Source: Bacteroidales bacterium
GTDB lineage: Bacteria; Bacteroidota; Bacteroidia; Bacteroidales; UBA3824
DNA: 64,000 nucleotides
Direction: 5' to 3'
Assembly: GCA_017417315.1 (NCBI GenBank)
Contig: JAFPZK010000046.1
Coordinates: forward strand, 177,743-241,742
Made by a program: the position numbers and the translations under genes. The notes beneath the pieces are model-generated. The model saw only the letters and a program-made list of their open reading frames with translations, was not told the origin of the DNA and searched no databases. Below, in pieces: positions 44,660 to 55,796 of the stretch; the first letter of the stretch is position 1, and each line of letters opens with the position of its first letter.

Positions 44660-45199
44660 ATGCTTGTATTGAAACTTTTTTGGGAGTTTTTTAAAATCGG
44701 AGCGTTTACTTTCGGGGGCGGTTACGCTATGATTTCGATGGTTAAAACCGCGCTTGTTGACAAACGTAAGTGGCTCAGCGAGGACGAATTTTGGGAATGT
44801 ATTACATTAGCGCAGTCGTTGCCGGGGGTTTTTGCAATTAATATGGCATTGTATACCGGTTTTAAGATTTGCGGTAAAAGCGGTGCGGCTTTGGCGATGG
44901 CTGGTGCGGCATTGCCGTCGGTGATAATTATTGTGCTTATTGCATCTTTTATTCAGAATATCAACGGGTTGAAAACCGTTAAAGATATTTTTGCGGGGAT
45001 AAGACCGTGTGTTATAGCCCTGATTTTGGTTCCGGGTTTAACGATGTTGAAAAAAGCAAAACTTGATAAGAGGACGTTTTGGATTCCGATTTTAGCATGT
45101 TTAGCGGTGTGTTTGCTTGGTATTTCGCCGGTTTATCTGATAATCGTGGCAATTATAGCCGGAATAATTTTAGCAAAATATGCTCTTCGTAATTCATAA
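44660..45199 (+). CDS. Chromate transporter (CHR), N-half subunit
   Basis: 179 residues, a short-chain CHR protein with the family motif FTFGGGYAMISMV near the N-terminus and about six hydrophobic segments (IGAFTFGGGYAMI, LPSVIIIVLIASFI, IVAIIAGIILA). Short-chain CHR proteins work as pairs encoded together, exporting chromate; the paired partner is 19 bp downstream. Chromate export is family knowledge; other anions are possible. Confidence 0.9.
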   Translation: MLVLKLFWEFFKIGAFTFGGGYAMISMVKTALVDKRKWLSEDEFWECITLAQSLPGVFAINMALYTGFKICGKSGAALAMAGAALPSVIIIVLIASFIQNINGLKTVKDIFAGIRPCVIALILVPGLTMLKKAKLDKRTFWIPILACLAVCLLGISPVYLIIVAIIAGIILAKYALRNS

Positions 45200-45212
45200 T
45201 TCATAATTCATA
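45192..45212. repeat. Three 7-bp TTCATAA tandem units between the chromate genes
   Basis: TTCATAA is repeated about three times across the stop codon of the first gene and the short spacer. Probably slippage-made; no function assigned. Confidence 0.5.
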
Positions 45213-45218
45213 ATTGAG

Positions 45219-45746
45219 ATGGTTTTTTTGCAACTTTTTTGGGTGTTTTTCAAAATAGGATTGTTCGGCTTCGGCGGCGGTTATACGATGGTCTCGATGA
45301 TAAGAATGGAGGTCGTTGACGGTTACGGTTGGATGACGGCGGGTGAATATGCCGATTTGTTGGCTATGTCTCAAATGACACCGGGACCTATTTCTATAAA
45401 TACGGCGACGTTTGTTGGTTTTACGCAGGGCGGAATTTTAGGTTCGGTGATTGCGACTTTGTCGTTGTGTTTACCGTCAATAATCTTGATGTCGTTTGTT
45501 ATAGCATTGTTTTTCAAGCACAAAGAGTCGCCTTACGTTAAAAAGCCAATGGCGGTGATGACACCGGTAGTTGCCGGTTTGATAATTTCAGCGGCGGTGA
45601 TGATGTGCGACAAAGAGAGTTTTACATCGGTTTTGAGTTACGTGATTTTCGGTGTAACGGTTGTGGCGCATTATTTTTTCAAAGTCAACCCGATTCTGCT
45701 GATTATATTGTCAGGCATAGCGGGTTGGCTTTGGGGACTTTGTTAA
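45219..45746 (+). CDS. Chromate transporter (CHR), C-half subunit
   Basis: 175 residues, the partner of the preceding CHR protein, with FGFGGGYTMVSMIRMEVVDG and MSQMTPGPISINTATFVG, the pattern of the second member of short-chain pairs. It overlaps the stop of the small minus-strand gene at 45743-45862 by 4 bp. It has five or six hydrophobic segments. Confidence 0.9.
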   Translation: MVFLQLFWVFFKIGLFGFGGGYTMVSMIRMEVVDGYGWMTAGEYADLLAMSQMTPGPISINTATFVGFTQGGILGSVIATLSLCLPSIILMSFVIALFFKHKESPYVKKPMAVMTPVVAGLIISAAVMMCDKESFTSVLSYVIFGVTVVAHYFFKVNPILLIILSGIAGWLWGLC

Positions 45747-45862
45747 TCATTACCAATGTTGTTCATAAAATCATCATTATTCTTATGGTCTTTCCACATT
45801 TGTTTCGCTACCGTTTTGAAAATCCAAACGATTAAAGCGATGATTAGTATTGATTCTATCAT
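45743..45862 (-). CDS. 39-residue single-TM protein downstream of argD
   Basis: A small ORF seen by translating the minus strand: MIESILIIALIVWIFKTVAKQ, then a charged tail ending NIGND. The first 16 residues are strongly hydrophobic and are followed by a positive, then a polar segment, which is the layout of a small membrane protein with its C-terminus in the cytoplasm. It begins 18 bp after the aminotransferase stop codon, so it is probably the second gene of that transcript. No family recognised; supported by hydrophobic profile, position and lack of any other gene here. Confidence 0.55.
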   Translation of the reverse strand: MIESILIIALIVWIFKTVAKQMWKDHKNNDDFMNNIGND

Positions 45863-45880
45863 TTTTTTCGCAATTTTTTT

Positions 45881-47005
45881 TTATTTTGTAACTTTGTCGA
45901 ATGCTTCAACAAATCTGTCGATTTCTTTTTTCGTGATACAGAGTGGCGGAATAAGACGGATTGTGTTAACACCGCCTGAAAATCCCGTGAAAATATGCTC
46001 GTCAAAAAGCAGACGGTTACGAATTTCAGAAGCGTCTGCAACGGTTTCGATTCCGACCATAAGACCTTTTCCGCGAAGGTCTTTGATTGCTTTATGACCT
46101 TTTAATTTACCGAAAAGATATTCGCCCATTTTAGCGGCGTTGTCTACGTAATTGTTTTTCATCATGACCTCTACGGTTGCAAGGGCAGCCGCGCAGCCGA
46201 GATGATTACCGCCGAAAGTTGTGCCTAACATACCGAATTTTGCCGGAATTTCAGGATTAATCATAATTGCGCCGACGGGAAAACCGTTTGCAATGCCTTT
46301 TGCCATCGAAATAATATCGGCTTTGACACCTGAATGTTGATGAGCGTAAAATTTACCCGTGCGTCCGTAACCTGACTGAATTTCGTCGATGATAAGGAGC
46401 GAACCGTTTTTAGAGCAAAGTTCACGGAGTTGTTTTAAGAAGTCTGTTGACGGGATTTTAACACCGCCTACGCCTTGAATACCTTCGATGATAACGGCTG
46501 CAACGTCAGAGTCCATTACGGCTTTAACGGATTCAATATCATTGAGTTCTGCCCAAAGAACCTTGTCGGTTTTGTTGATTGGGGCTTGAATAGCGGGACT
46601 ATCCGTTACGGCAACTGCGAGAGATGTTCTGCCGTGAAAAGCCTTTCTAAAAGCGATTACTTTGCTGCGGTTGGTGTAAAACGAAGCGAGTTTCAAAGCG
46701 TTTTCGTTAGCCTCTGCGCCGGAATTTACGAGAAAAAGTTTGTAATCACTATAACCGCTGATTTTCTGCAATTTCTGCGCTAATTCTTCTTGAAAAGGTA
46801 TACGCACCGAATTGGAATAGAAACCGATTTTGTTGAGTTGAGCGGTAACGGCTTTAACATAGTCTTCTTGGCAGTGTCCGATGCTTATAACACCGTGTCC
46901 GCCGTACAAATCCAAATATTTTTTGCCCTCGGTGTCAGTGAGTTCCAAACCCTTGGCACTTTCGATGGCTATCGGATATAATTTAAAAACTTCAAATGTG
47001 TTCAT
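45881..47005 (-). CDS. argD: Acetylornithine-type aminotransferase (class III)
   Basis: 374 residues, a PLP-dependent class III aminotransferase. The PLP-lysine motif is DIISMAKGIANGFPVGA, preceded by LIIDEIQSGYGRTGKFYAHQ; the N-terminus has DLYGGHGVISIGHC. In Bacteroidota this length and pattern are typical of the N-acetyl (or N-succinyl) ornithine aminotransferase of arginine synthesis; argC is in the window at 60-61 kb but not adjacent. Specific substrate not proven. Confidence 0.85.
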   Translation of the reverse strand: MNTFEVFKLYPIAIESAKGLELTDTEGKKYLDLYGGHGVISIGHCQEDYVKAVTAQLNKIGFYSNSVRIPFQEELAQKLQKISGYSDYKLFLVNSGAEANENALKLASFYTNRSKVIAFRKAFHGRTSLAVAVTDSPAIQAPINKTDKVLWAELNDIESVKAVMDSDVAAVIIEGIQGVGGVKIPSTDFLKQLRELCSKNGSLLIIDEIQSGYGRTGKFYAHQHSGVKADIISMAKGIANGFPVGAIMINPEIPAKFGMLGTTFGGNHLGCAAALATVEVMMKNNYVDNAAKMGEYLFGKLKGHKAIKDLRGKGLMVGIETVADASEIRNRLLFDEHIFTGFSGGVNTIRLIPPLCITKKEIDRFVEAFDKVTK

Positions 47006-47045
47006 TGCTGTTTTTTTATATTAAGTTATCGTTTTTTCGTTGCGG

Positions 47046-47053
47046 CAAAGATA
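47046..47053 (-). promoter_or_regulatory. -7 element of the aminotransferase gene
   Basis: TATCTTTG on the minus strand, 40 bp before the ATG at 47005. It lies in the 47006-47106 spacer, which otherwise holds nothing recognisable. Confidence 0.6.
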
Positions 47054-47106
47054 TATTTTTTTTCATAAAAACGCAAAAAATAATTATTTCGGGAAAATTG
47101 CAAAAA

Positions 47107-50259
<3,153 letters not shown>

Positions 50260-50303
50260 CTATTGAATGACGAGAAAGTAGCATAATTATTATTTATCTT
50301 TTT

Positions 50304-50334
50304 TTTGCAATTCCCAAAAAATCAATTATCTTTG
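50304..50334 (+). promoter_or_regulatory. Promoter of the 50.4-kb nuclease-ATPase gene
   Basis: TTTG at 50304-50307, 19 bp, TATCTTTG at 50327-50334. The 50203-50358 spacer has no repeats like those of the other ATPase genes. Confidence 0.75.
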
Positions 50335-50358
50335 CCACAACAATAAAATGGAATCATT

Positions 50359-51936
50359 ATGGGCATTTATCTCAATCCAAACAACGCCGGCTTCAAAGAA
50401 ACGTTGGCCGGCAAAATATACGTTGACAAGACGTTGATGATAAGCGAGTTAAATAAGTTTATCGGCACGCCTGACAAATATATCTGCGTATCACGCCCGC
50501 GACGGTTCGGCAAGACCATCGCCACAAAAATGCTGTGCGCCTACTATTCCAAGGGTTGCGATTCGAGAGAGATGTTCAGCAAATTGAAGATTTCAAAGGC
50601 GAAGAATTACGAACAGTATCTCAACAAACTGAATTTCATCAAGATAGACGTTGCGAGCGAGTATCAGAACGCCAACGAAAAAGAAAATATGTTGGTAGAA
50701 CTGACGGATTTTGTGCGTTCCGAGTTTGTTGCGCAGTTTCCTCAAATTAAGTTCGACCCAAAAGACACCATTGCCAAATGTATACTTCGCGTTTATGCCG
50801 CCACAGGCGAGACTTTTGTAATAATTCTTGACGAATACGACTGCCTTGTGCGCAATCAATTCGGGACACACTTGTTCGCCGACTATTTGGAGTTTTTGAA
50901 CGGACTTTTTAAAAGCGAGACTTTGAGCAATGCCATTTCGCTTGCGTACATTACGGGAATTCTGCCCGTGGTGAGGGACAGGGTGCAGAGCAAACTCAAC
51001 AATTTCCGTGAATACACAATTCTTAAAGCCTATAATCTTGCTGAATTTGTGGGATTTACTGAAAAAGAAGTCAAGCCGTTGTGCAGGAAATATAAAGTTG
51101 ATTTTACCAAATTGAAAAAAGAATATGATGGTTATTCTCTCAACGGATTAGAAATTTACAACCCTGAATCGGTGGTTATGTGTATGGAGACGGGCGATTT
51201 TGACAATTTTTGGGGCAGGACGTCCACCTACGCCGTCATCACCGACCGCCTGAAACACAATTACAAGGGAGCAAAAGACGACGTAATCAAGATGATTGCG
51301 GGCGAAGAGATCAAAGTGGATGTTGGAGCCTATCTCAACACAATGACCGATTTCGTTACTAAGGATGATGTTTTTACGTATCTGATTCATCTCGGTTACT
51401 TGGCTTACGACAATGTTAAATGCACTTGCAGAATCCCAAACATTGAGGTCCGCAAAGAATGGCACAGGGCAATGGCGGCTATGCCCGACTATTCCAAGAC
51501 CGACGAAATCATCAAGGCTTCGGAGGAACTTTTGGAACAGACGTTCTTGAAAAATGCCGACACCGTTGCCCAAGCCCTCAACGACAGCCACATTCACGTA
51601 ACCTCCAACCGCAATTTCAACAACGAAAACGCCCTCGCCGCCGCCGTTTACATCGCATACGTCCACGCGCTCAATTTTTACAATTGTTTCAAGGAGTTGA
51701 CAACGGGAAAAGGCTTTGCTGATTTGGTCTATGTTCCAATCAACAAGGAAGTTGAGCATCCTGCATTGATATTCGAATTGAAGCACAACAAATCGACAGG
51801 CAACGCCCTTCAACAAATCAAAAACAAACAATATTTTGAGGCATTGAACAACTACCAAGGCAACATCCTTTTCGTCGCCATCAATTACGACGACGACAAA
51901 AAGCACCAATGCGAGATTACCGAGTGGGTGAAGTGA
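50359..51936 (+). CDS. AAA-ATPase-like protein with PD-(D/E)XK nuclease domain
   Basis: 525 residues. The N-terminus reads GIYLNPNNAGFKETLAGKIYVDKT, the usual start of the AAA-ATPase-like family; the P-loop is SRPRRFGKTIATKML and Walker B-like IILDEYDCLV. The C-terminal quarter has ADLVYVPIN and FELKHNKST (Asp and ExK), a restriction-endonuclease-like fold (DUF1703 type). Such proteins are very numerous in Bacteroidota and of unknown role. G+C and codon use resemble the adjacent lacZ and restriction genes. It ends 14 bp before the convergent hsdS. Confidence 0.88.
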   Translation: MGIYLNPNNAGFKETLAGKIYVDKTLMISELNKFIGTPDKYICVSRPRRFGKTIATKMLCAYYSKGCDSREMFSKLKISKAKNYEQYLNKLNFIKIDVASEYQNANEKENMLVELTDFVRSEFVAQFPQIKFDPKDTIAKCILRVYAATGETFVIILDEYDCLVRNQFGTHLFADYLEFLNGLFKSETLSNAISLAYITGILPVVRDRVQSKLNNFREYTILKAYNLAEFVGFTEKEVKPLCRKYKVDFTKLKKEYDGYSLNGLEIYNPESVVMCMETGDFDNFWGRTSTYAVITDRLKHNYKGAKDDVIKMIAGEEIKVDVGAYLNTMTDFVTKDDVFTYLIHLGYLAYDNVKCTCRIPNIEVRKEWHRAMAAMPDYSKTDEIIKASEELLEQTFLKNADTVAQALNDSHIHVTSNRNFNNENALAAAVYIAYVHALNFYNCFKELTTGKGFADLVYVPINKEVEHPALIFELKHNKSTGNALQQIKNKQYFEALNNYQGNILFVAINYDDDKKHQCEITEWVK

Positions 51937-51950
51937 GGGGGATGAACTTT

Positions 51951-53117
51951 TCATATCCTCACCTTACCGCTGAGCAACGCCTGCATCATACCCTGCTTTA
52001 CGGCTTGGTATTTTTGGCGTTTGGCTTCGAGAGCGGCGATTTCCGCGTCCATTCCGCTTAATATCTTCGATATGGCACGCTGCTCGGAAAGGGAAGGGGG
52101 AAGAAGAATTTCAAGATTTTCAACTTCTTTTCTATCAAGTCTTGGAACACTTGAACTTCTAACTGCCGATTTAATTTCAGATTGCCTATAAACTAATTCA
52201 AAATATAGGAATGTTTTATCCAAATTGTTGAATCTTGTAAAATATGCGCAATCATCAGCCGCCCAATAATTTACATTACAACAACCTACTAAGCCAGCAG
52301 AACCGCCTACAATAACAAATGGCGTATTGGCTTCAACATTATATTTGTTAAAAAAGCCAAGTGGGTAATTTGTGTTTTGAAACACAGGGTATTTATAATG
52401 TGCTGATAACGATTCTCTTGTAACACGAACACCTCTTTTTATCTCGCACACCTCCCCCAATCTTTTCCTTGTCCACTTCTCGTTAAAATTCAGTAATCTT
52501 GTCTTACCTGAAAGGAGGTTGTGCATTGCGCCTTGTTTGATGCAACGTTTCTTATCGATAAGAGCGTCGAGCGACTTCAAAAGCGAATCCACCGAAGTCA
52601 AGGCAGAGGCTATGCGGCGCTGCTCAGGGAGCGGGGGAAGGGGAAGAAGGAATGATTTGATTTGTGCAATATTCAAACCCGGCTGACCTGACCGCGCTGA
52701 TTCTTGTAAAACCCAATTTTTATAATTTGCACTATTAGTCTGATAAAATACATATTTAGCAAAAGCCTTACTAATATTTGTTTTCATTAAAAAGCCTGCA
52801 AATATTAATTTACCATCTTTATTATCATATAAATATGTTTTTCCTACACTCGCTCCTGTTCGAGCAATAAGTAAATCATTTTCTTTAACAATATGATTGT
52901 CAGAATAAAAAGCGGGTGAAACTAATGGCATAGGATTGTATTGCCTAGAATCCTCATCAATATCAGTAATCCTAATATACTTATCCTTGCCATTAAAGGT
53001 AATGGCTTCTGCGCTAACTCCATAAGCATAATCTGAACCAATCTCCCCTAACGCTTTTACATTCCAATCGTCAGGGATAGGACCGATTTCAGAGGGTTTG
53101 AAAGAAGTGGTTTTCAT
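51951..53117 (-). CDS. hsdS: Type I restriction specificity subunit HsdS
   Basis: 388 residues with two target recognition domains: one from about 15 to 155 and the other from about 210 to 345. Each is followed by a conserved helix, LPPLPEQRRIASALTS and LPPSLSEQRAISKIL, with matching tails ending LLSGKTRL and LLSGKVRI. The central repeat region gives the subunit its pseudo-symmetry. HsdS sets the bipartite DNA target for HsdM. A 26-codon copy of its 5' end lies at 54217-54297. No hsdR in the window. Confidence 0.93.
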   Translation of the reverse strand: MKTTSFKPSEIGPIPDDWNVKALGEIGSDYAYGVSAEAITFNGKDKYIRITDIDEDSRQYNPMPLVSPAFYSDNHIVKENDLLIARTGASVGKTYLYDNKDGKLIFAGFLMKTNISKAFAKYVFYQTNSANYKNWVLQESARSGQPGLNIAQIKSFLLPLPPLPEQRRIASALTSVDSLLKSLDALIDKKRCIKQGAMHNLLSGKTRLLNFNEKWTRKRLGEVCEIKRGVRVTRESLSAHYKYPVFQNTNYPLGFFNKYNVEANTPFVIVGGSAGLVGCCNVNYWAADDCAYFTRFNNLDKTFLYFELVYRQSEIKSAVRSSSVPRLDRKEVENLEILLPPSLSEQRAISKILSGMDAEIAALEAKRQKYQAVKQGMMQALLSGKVRI

Positions 53118-53166
53118 AATATAAAATCTGATTTATTATAAAATTTGTTCGTTTGGTCAGAGGAAT

Positions 53167-53214
53167 TTATTCCGACATTTATTCCGACATTTATTCCGAC
53201 ATTTATTCCGACAT
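53167..53214. repeat. Four perfect 12-bp tandem repeats
   Basis: TTATTCCGACAT is repeated exactly four times between hsdS and the AlbA_2 gene. On the minus strand one frame reads (Asn-Val-Gly-Ile) four times. Similar sequence occurs in the linker of the AlbA_2 gene (ATGTCGGAA), so the array may derive from such a gene. Confidence 0.9.
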
Positions 53215-53228
53215 TTGGCTCAATGCCT

Positions 53229-54164
53229 TTATTTTTTGTCAAGAACAACCCAAATGCCTGCTTTATTACTTCCCTCGTGTCGGATTATTCCTGCCTTCTG
53301 CATCACCGCCAAATCACGCTCAACTGAACGTTGTGTTACCGCCAAAGTTTCCGACATTTGTTTGCCTGTGACGTATGGATTTGACCGAATGGCAGTGATA
53401 ATAAATTTCTGACGTTCTGATAGTTTGGTTTCCGACATATTTCCGACATTTACTCCTTCATTTACTCCTACACGGTTTGCCATCGTGATGATGTTGCCCT
53501 CTATCAAATCTTGGGTGATAAGGTCGCTCTCGTCGGTATGGAAACGTCCTATCTTGAATTTTGCAGCCGGAAAGAACTGCTCCACGTGCTTGCCAAAAAG
53601 AAGGATGGCGGCGTTTTTGAGTTCGCCGTTTTTGGTGTACAAGCCCAAATTGCGCAGTACGTCTTCGGTAGAAGCGTCTGCCTCCTGCTCATTAGTACGT
53701 CCCGCCTTGATGCTGCGACGCAGAAAAAAATCAATGGCACTGCGGTCAATATCGTCGATGGTAGCACCATATACAGGAATATCGTCCCAAGAGTGTCCCA
53801 TCTTTTCCATAATAAACTGTTGGAGTGCAGTGCCTTTCAACTCCTGCTTGGTGGAGCCGCTGCGATAGTGGTATGTCCCCTTATATGCGATAGGCATATT
53901 GCTCGGCGAAACTACTATCTCGATATACTCTTTATCGTTTTCAATGAGAAGGTTTACGTCTGCCACAATGCCCAAATAATTGACAATTTTGTTAGGTATG
54001 TCCTCCATCAATTTTTTGGATTCAGACAAGCCAATTATTTCCTTATTGTCGTTTACGCCGATATATATACGACCGCCTTGCGCGTTGGCAAAGCCGCAAA
54101 TCCATTTGAGGTATTCGTCGCGCCAAGTTTCTTTATATTCTATGTTCTGACTTTCGCTTAACAT
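53229..54164 (-). CDS. AlbA_2-domain ATP-binding protein with C-terminal winged helix
   Basis: 311 residues from the ATG at 54164; an upstream GTG would lie next to the promoter. The N-terminal AlbA_2 (Schlafen-type) domain has ESQNIEYKETWRDEYLKWICGFANAQGGRIYIGV (about 3-36). A middle segment has HYRSGSTKQEL and ILLFGKHVEQFFP. The linker GVNEGVNVGNMSETKL precedes a winged-helix domain (NPYVTGKQMSETLAVTQRSVERDL). The family is thought to be transcriptional or nucleic-acid-binding. It lies inside the type I locus with hsdS 111 bp downstream. A promoter copy matching the one before DUF1016 precedes it. Confidence 0.85.
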   Translation of the reverse strand: MLSESQNIEYKETWRDEYLKWICGFANAQGGRIYIGVNDNKEIIGLSESKKLMEDIPNKIVNYLGIVADVNLLIENDKEYIEIVVSPSNMPIAYKGTYHYRSGSTKQELKGTALQQFIMEKMGHSWDDIPVYGATIDDIDRSAIDFFLRRSIKAGRTNEQEADASTEDVLRNLGLYTKNGELKNAAILLFGKHVEQFFPAAKFKIGRFHTDESDLITQDLIEGNIITMANRVGVNEGVNVGNMSETKLSERQKFIITAIRSNPYVTGKQMSETLAVTQRSVERDLAVMQKAGIIRHEGSNKAGIWVVLDKK

Positions 54165-54175
54165 AATCTGTGCTG

Positions 54176-54207
54176 TTTTTCTCACCCTGCAAAGTTAAAC
54201 ATTTTTG
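54176..54207 (-). promoter_or_regulatory. Promoter copy 1, upstream of the AlbA_2 gene
   Basis: This 32-bp block is identical to 54890-54921 and carries the minus-strand -7 TAACTTTG at 54190-54197. The identity continues in weaker form upstream (ATTTGACAAT). Confidence 0.7.
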
Positions 54208-54216
54208 TCGGAATTG

Positions 54217-54297
54217 TCAAATCTCCCCTAACGCTTTTACATTCCAATCGTCAGGGATAGGGCCGATTTCAGAGGGTTTGAAAGATGTGGTTTTCAT
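54217..54297 (-). pseudogene. hsdS: 5' fragment of a second hsdS
   Basis: ATG at 54297 opens a 26-codon reading frame matching the first 26 codons of the complete hsdS (MKTTSFKPSEIGPIPDDWN...), with two silent-type differences in 77 bp, and then stops at TGA. The stop runs straight into the spacer sequence that also follows hsdM. This is what remains of a deleted hsdS copy; the intact copy is at 51951-53117. Confidence 0.9.
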
Positions 54298-54301
54298 AGG
54301 G

Positions 54302-54878
54302 TTAGAGGTTAGAGGTTAGTAATGCTTTGAGTTCTTCTTTTTGCGGCAATACAGTTTGGTACTTGCTTGCAAAAATCTGAGTATTGTCTTCGGATAGTGT
54401 TATTTCCACAAGGGCATCGTGAGTCAAACTGCCTTTTAAGTTCTCGAATACTCCAATTGGAATTACGAGCTTCTATCTCATAAAAACTTCTCTCATCGGG
54501 GTTGTCGATACGCATCAGGAAAAGATAATGCGACCAACTGAGGGTGAAAGAGAATTTCTCAGACAGTGTCTGAGGAATCTTGGAATAGACTTTGTAAAAC
54601 TTGCGCATCTGTTCCAAATTTGTGTATGAAAACCCCTTTCCAAACTGAGCGGTAAGTTTTTTTGCTATATTTTTGAGAACTTTTTGACCGTATTCAGCCC
54701 TAAGTTCACCCTTTTGTTCAACTTCCACAATTATCCTTCCAACTTCGTAATAGGTATATGCCATTGCCGTATTAACAACGGAAACAACTTTTTTACGTGA
54801 GCTTTCAATTATGTCGGCAATTTTAGCAAACAGTGTCTGCGAAATATCTGCCGGTGTATTTTTAAGTGTTTCTTCCAT
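54302..54878 (-). pseudogene. DUF1016 (YhcG/PDDEXK) gene with internal deletion and frameshift
   Basis: From ATG 54878 the reading frame gives a normal DUF1016 N-terminal domain (about 148 residues, TYYEVGRIIVEVEQKGELR, YEIEARNSNWSIRELKRQFDS). It then shifts: the next frame (from about 54426) encodes THDALVEITLSEDNTQIFAS and KYQTVLPQKEELKALL, which is the usual C-terminal end of the family. About 150 residues of the nuclease domain are missing. The N-terminal part may still be made as a truncated protein of about 189 residues. DUF1016 genes often sit in type I loci. Confidence 0.8.
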
Positions 54879-54889
54879 TGTATTCAATT

Positions 54890-54921
54890 TTTTTCTCACC
54901 CTGCAAAGTTAAACATTTTTG
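54890..54921 (-). promoter_or_regulatory. Promoter copy 2, upstream of the DUF1016 gene
   Basis: Identical to 54176-54207, with the minus-strand -7 TAACTTTG at 54904-54911, directly after the hsdM stop codon. Confidence 0.7.
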
Positions 54922-55768
54922 CTGAGATTGTCAAATCCCGAATCCCATCTGCTGCAAATATCCTGTTACCTCCTGCTCGTATTTCTGCACGTCGGCGGAG
55001 ATTTCTGAGAGGGTGCGGGCGTAGCGGGCGGCAAGGGCGGAGACGTCGGCGGCAATGGACTGCGTAAGGTGCTGCATCTCGTTGTTGCACAGAGAGAGAA
55101 TCGAGGCAAGCCATTTTTTCTCCACCACAAGGGGCTTGATGTCGGCTTCGGTGAGCGTGGCGTATTTTTTCACGACGGAAGCGGTGAGTTGCTTTTGAAG
55201 GTTTTTGAGCGCGGACGACTGCTCTTTTTTGCGTTTTACGAGGGCTTTGTAATTGGTGTCGTTGCGGTACTCCTCGTCTTCGGCAAGTTCCTCCTCGATG
55301 GTCTGCATCTGCGCGGCGGTGTCGTCGAGGGCGGCTTGTGCGTTGTCGATGGCGAGTGTCTCTTTTTCAAAAAACTCCTTCAAGATGATGTCAACGGGCA
55401 GAAGGTCGCAAACGATGTCTTTGTAAGTGCCGTTCTTTTTGGCGGGGACGATGTTTAGCGGCAGTGTGAAACCGTCGTTGGAAACCATATAACAATCGTC
55501 CTGCATAGTGTCCGCCCAATAGTTCATCAGATGGTCGTAGATGTCGTAAGTCGAGACGAGGCTCTTGTCTTTTTTGGCAATCTCCAACAGCGAGCCGCTC
55601 CACTGTGCGATGAGTTTCTTAGGGGTCGCGCCTTTGCCGAGGTCGTACATTTGGGGTTTTACGAGGGCTGTCCATTCGTTGAGCGAGAGTTGGAACATTT
55701 GGAACTGACGGATGAAACTCTCATCGTTTTTCACCGTTTCGGCAATTTGTTCGATGGGTACACGCAAT

Positions 55769-55796
55769 GTAGAGACGATGTGCTCATCGTCTCTAC
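55769..55796. repeat. GTAGAGACG palindrome inside hsdM
   Basis: 12-bp arms GTAGAGACGATG (55769-55780) and CATCGTCTCTAC (55785-55796) around a 4-nt centre. It shares GTAGAGACG/CGTCTCTAC with the palindrome after rplT. In HsdM it encodes roughly GRDDEHIVST without breaking the frame. Confidence 0.85.

Noticed and set aside
53167..53214. Tandem 12-bp array as a CRISPR array
   Set aside because: Units are contiguous without spacers; it is a simple tandem repeat.
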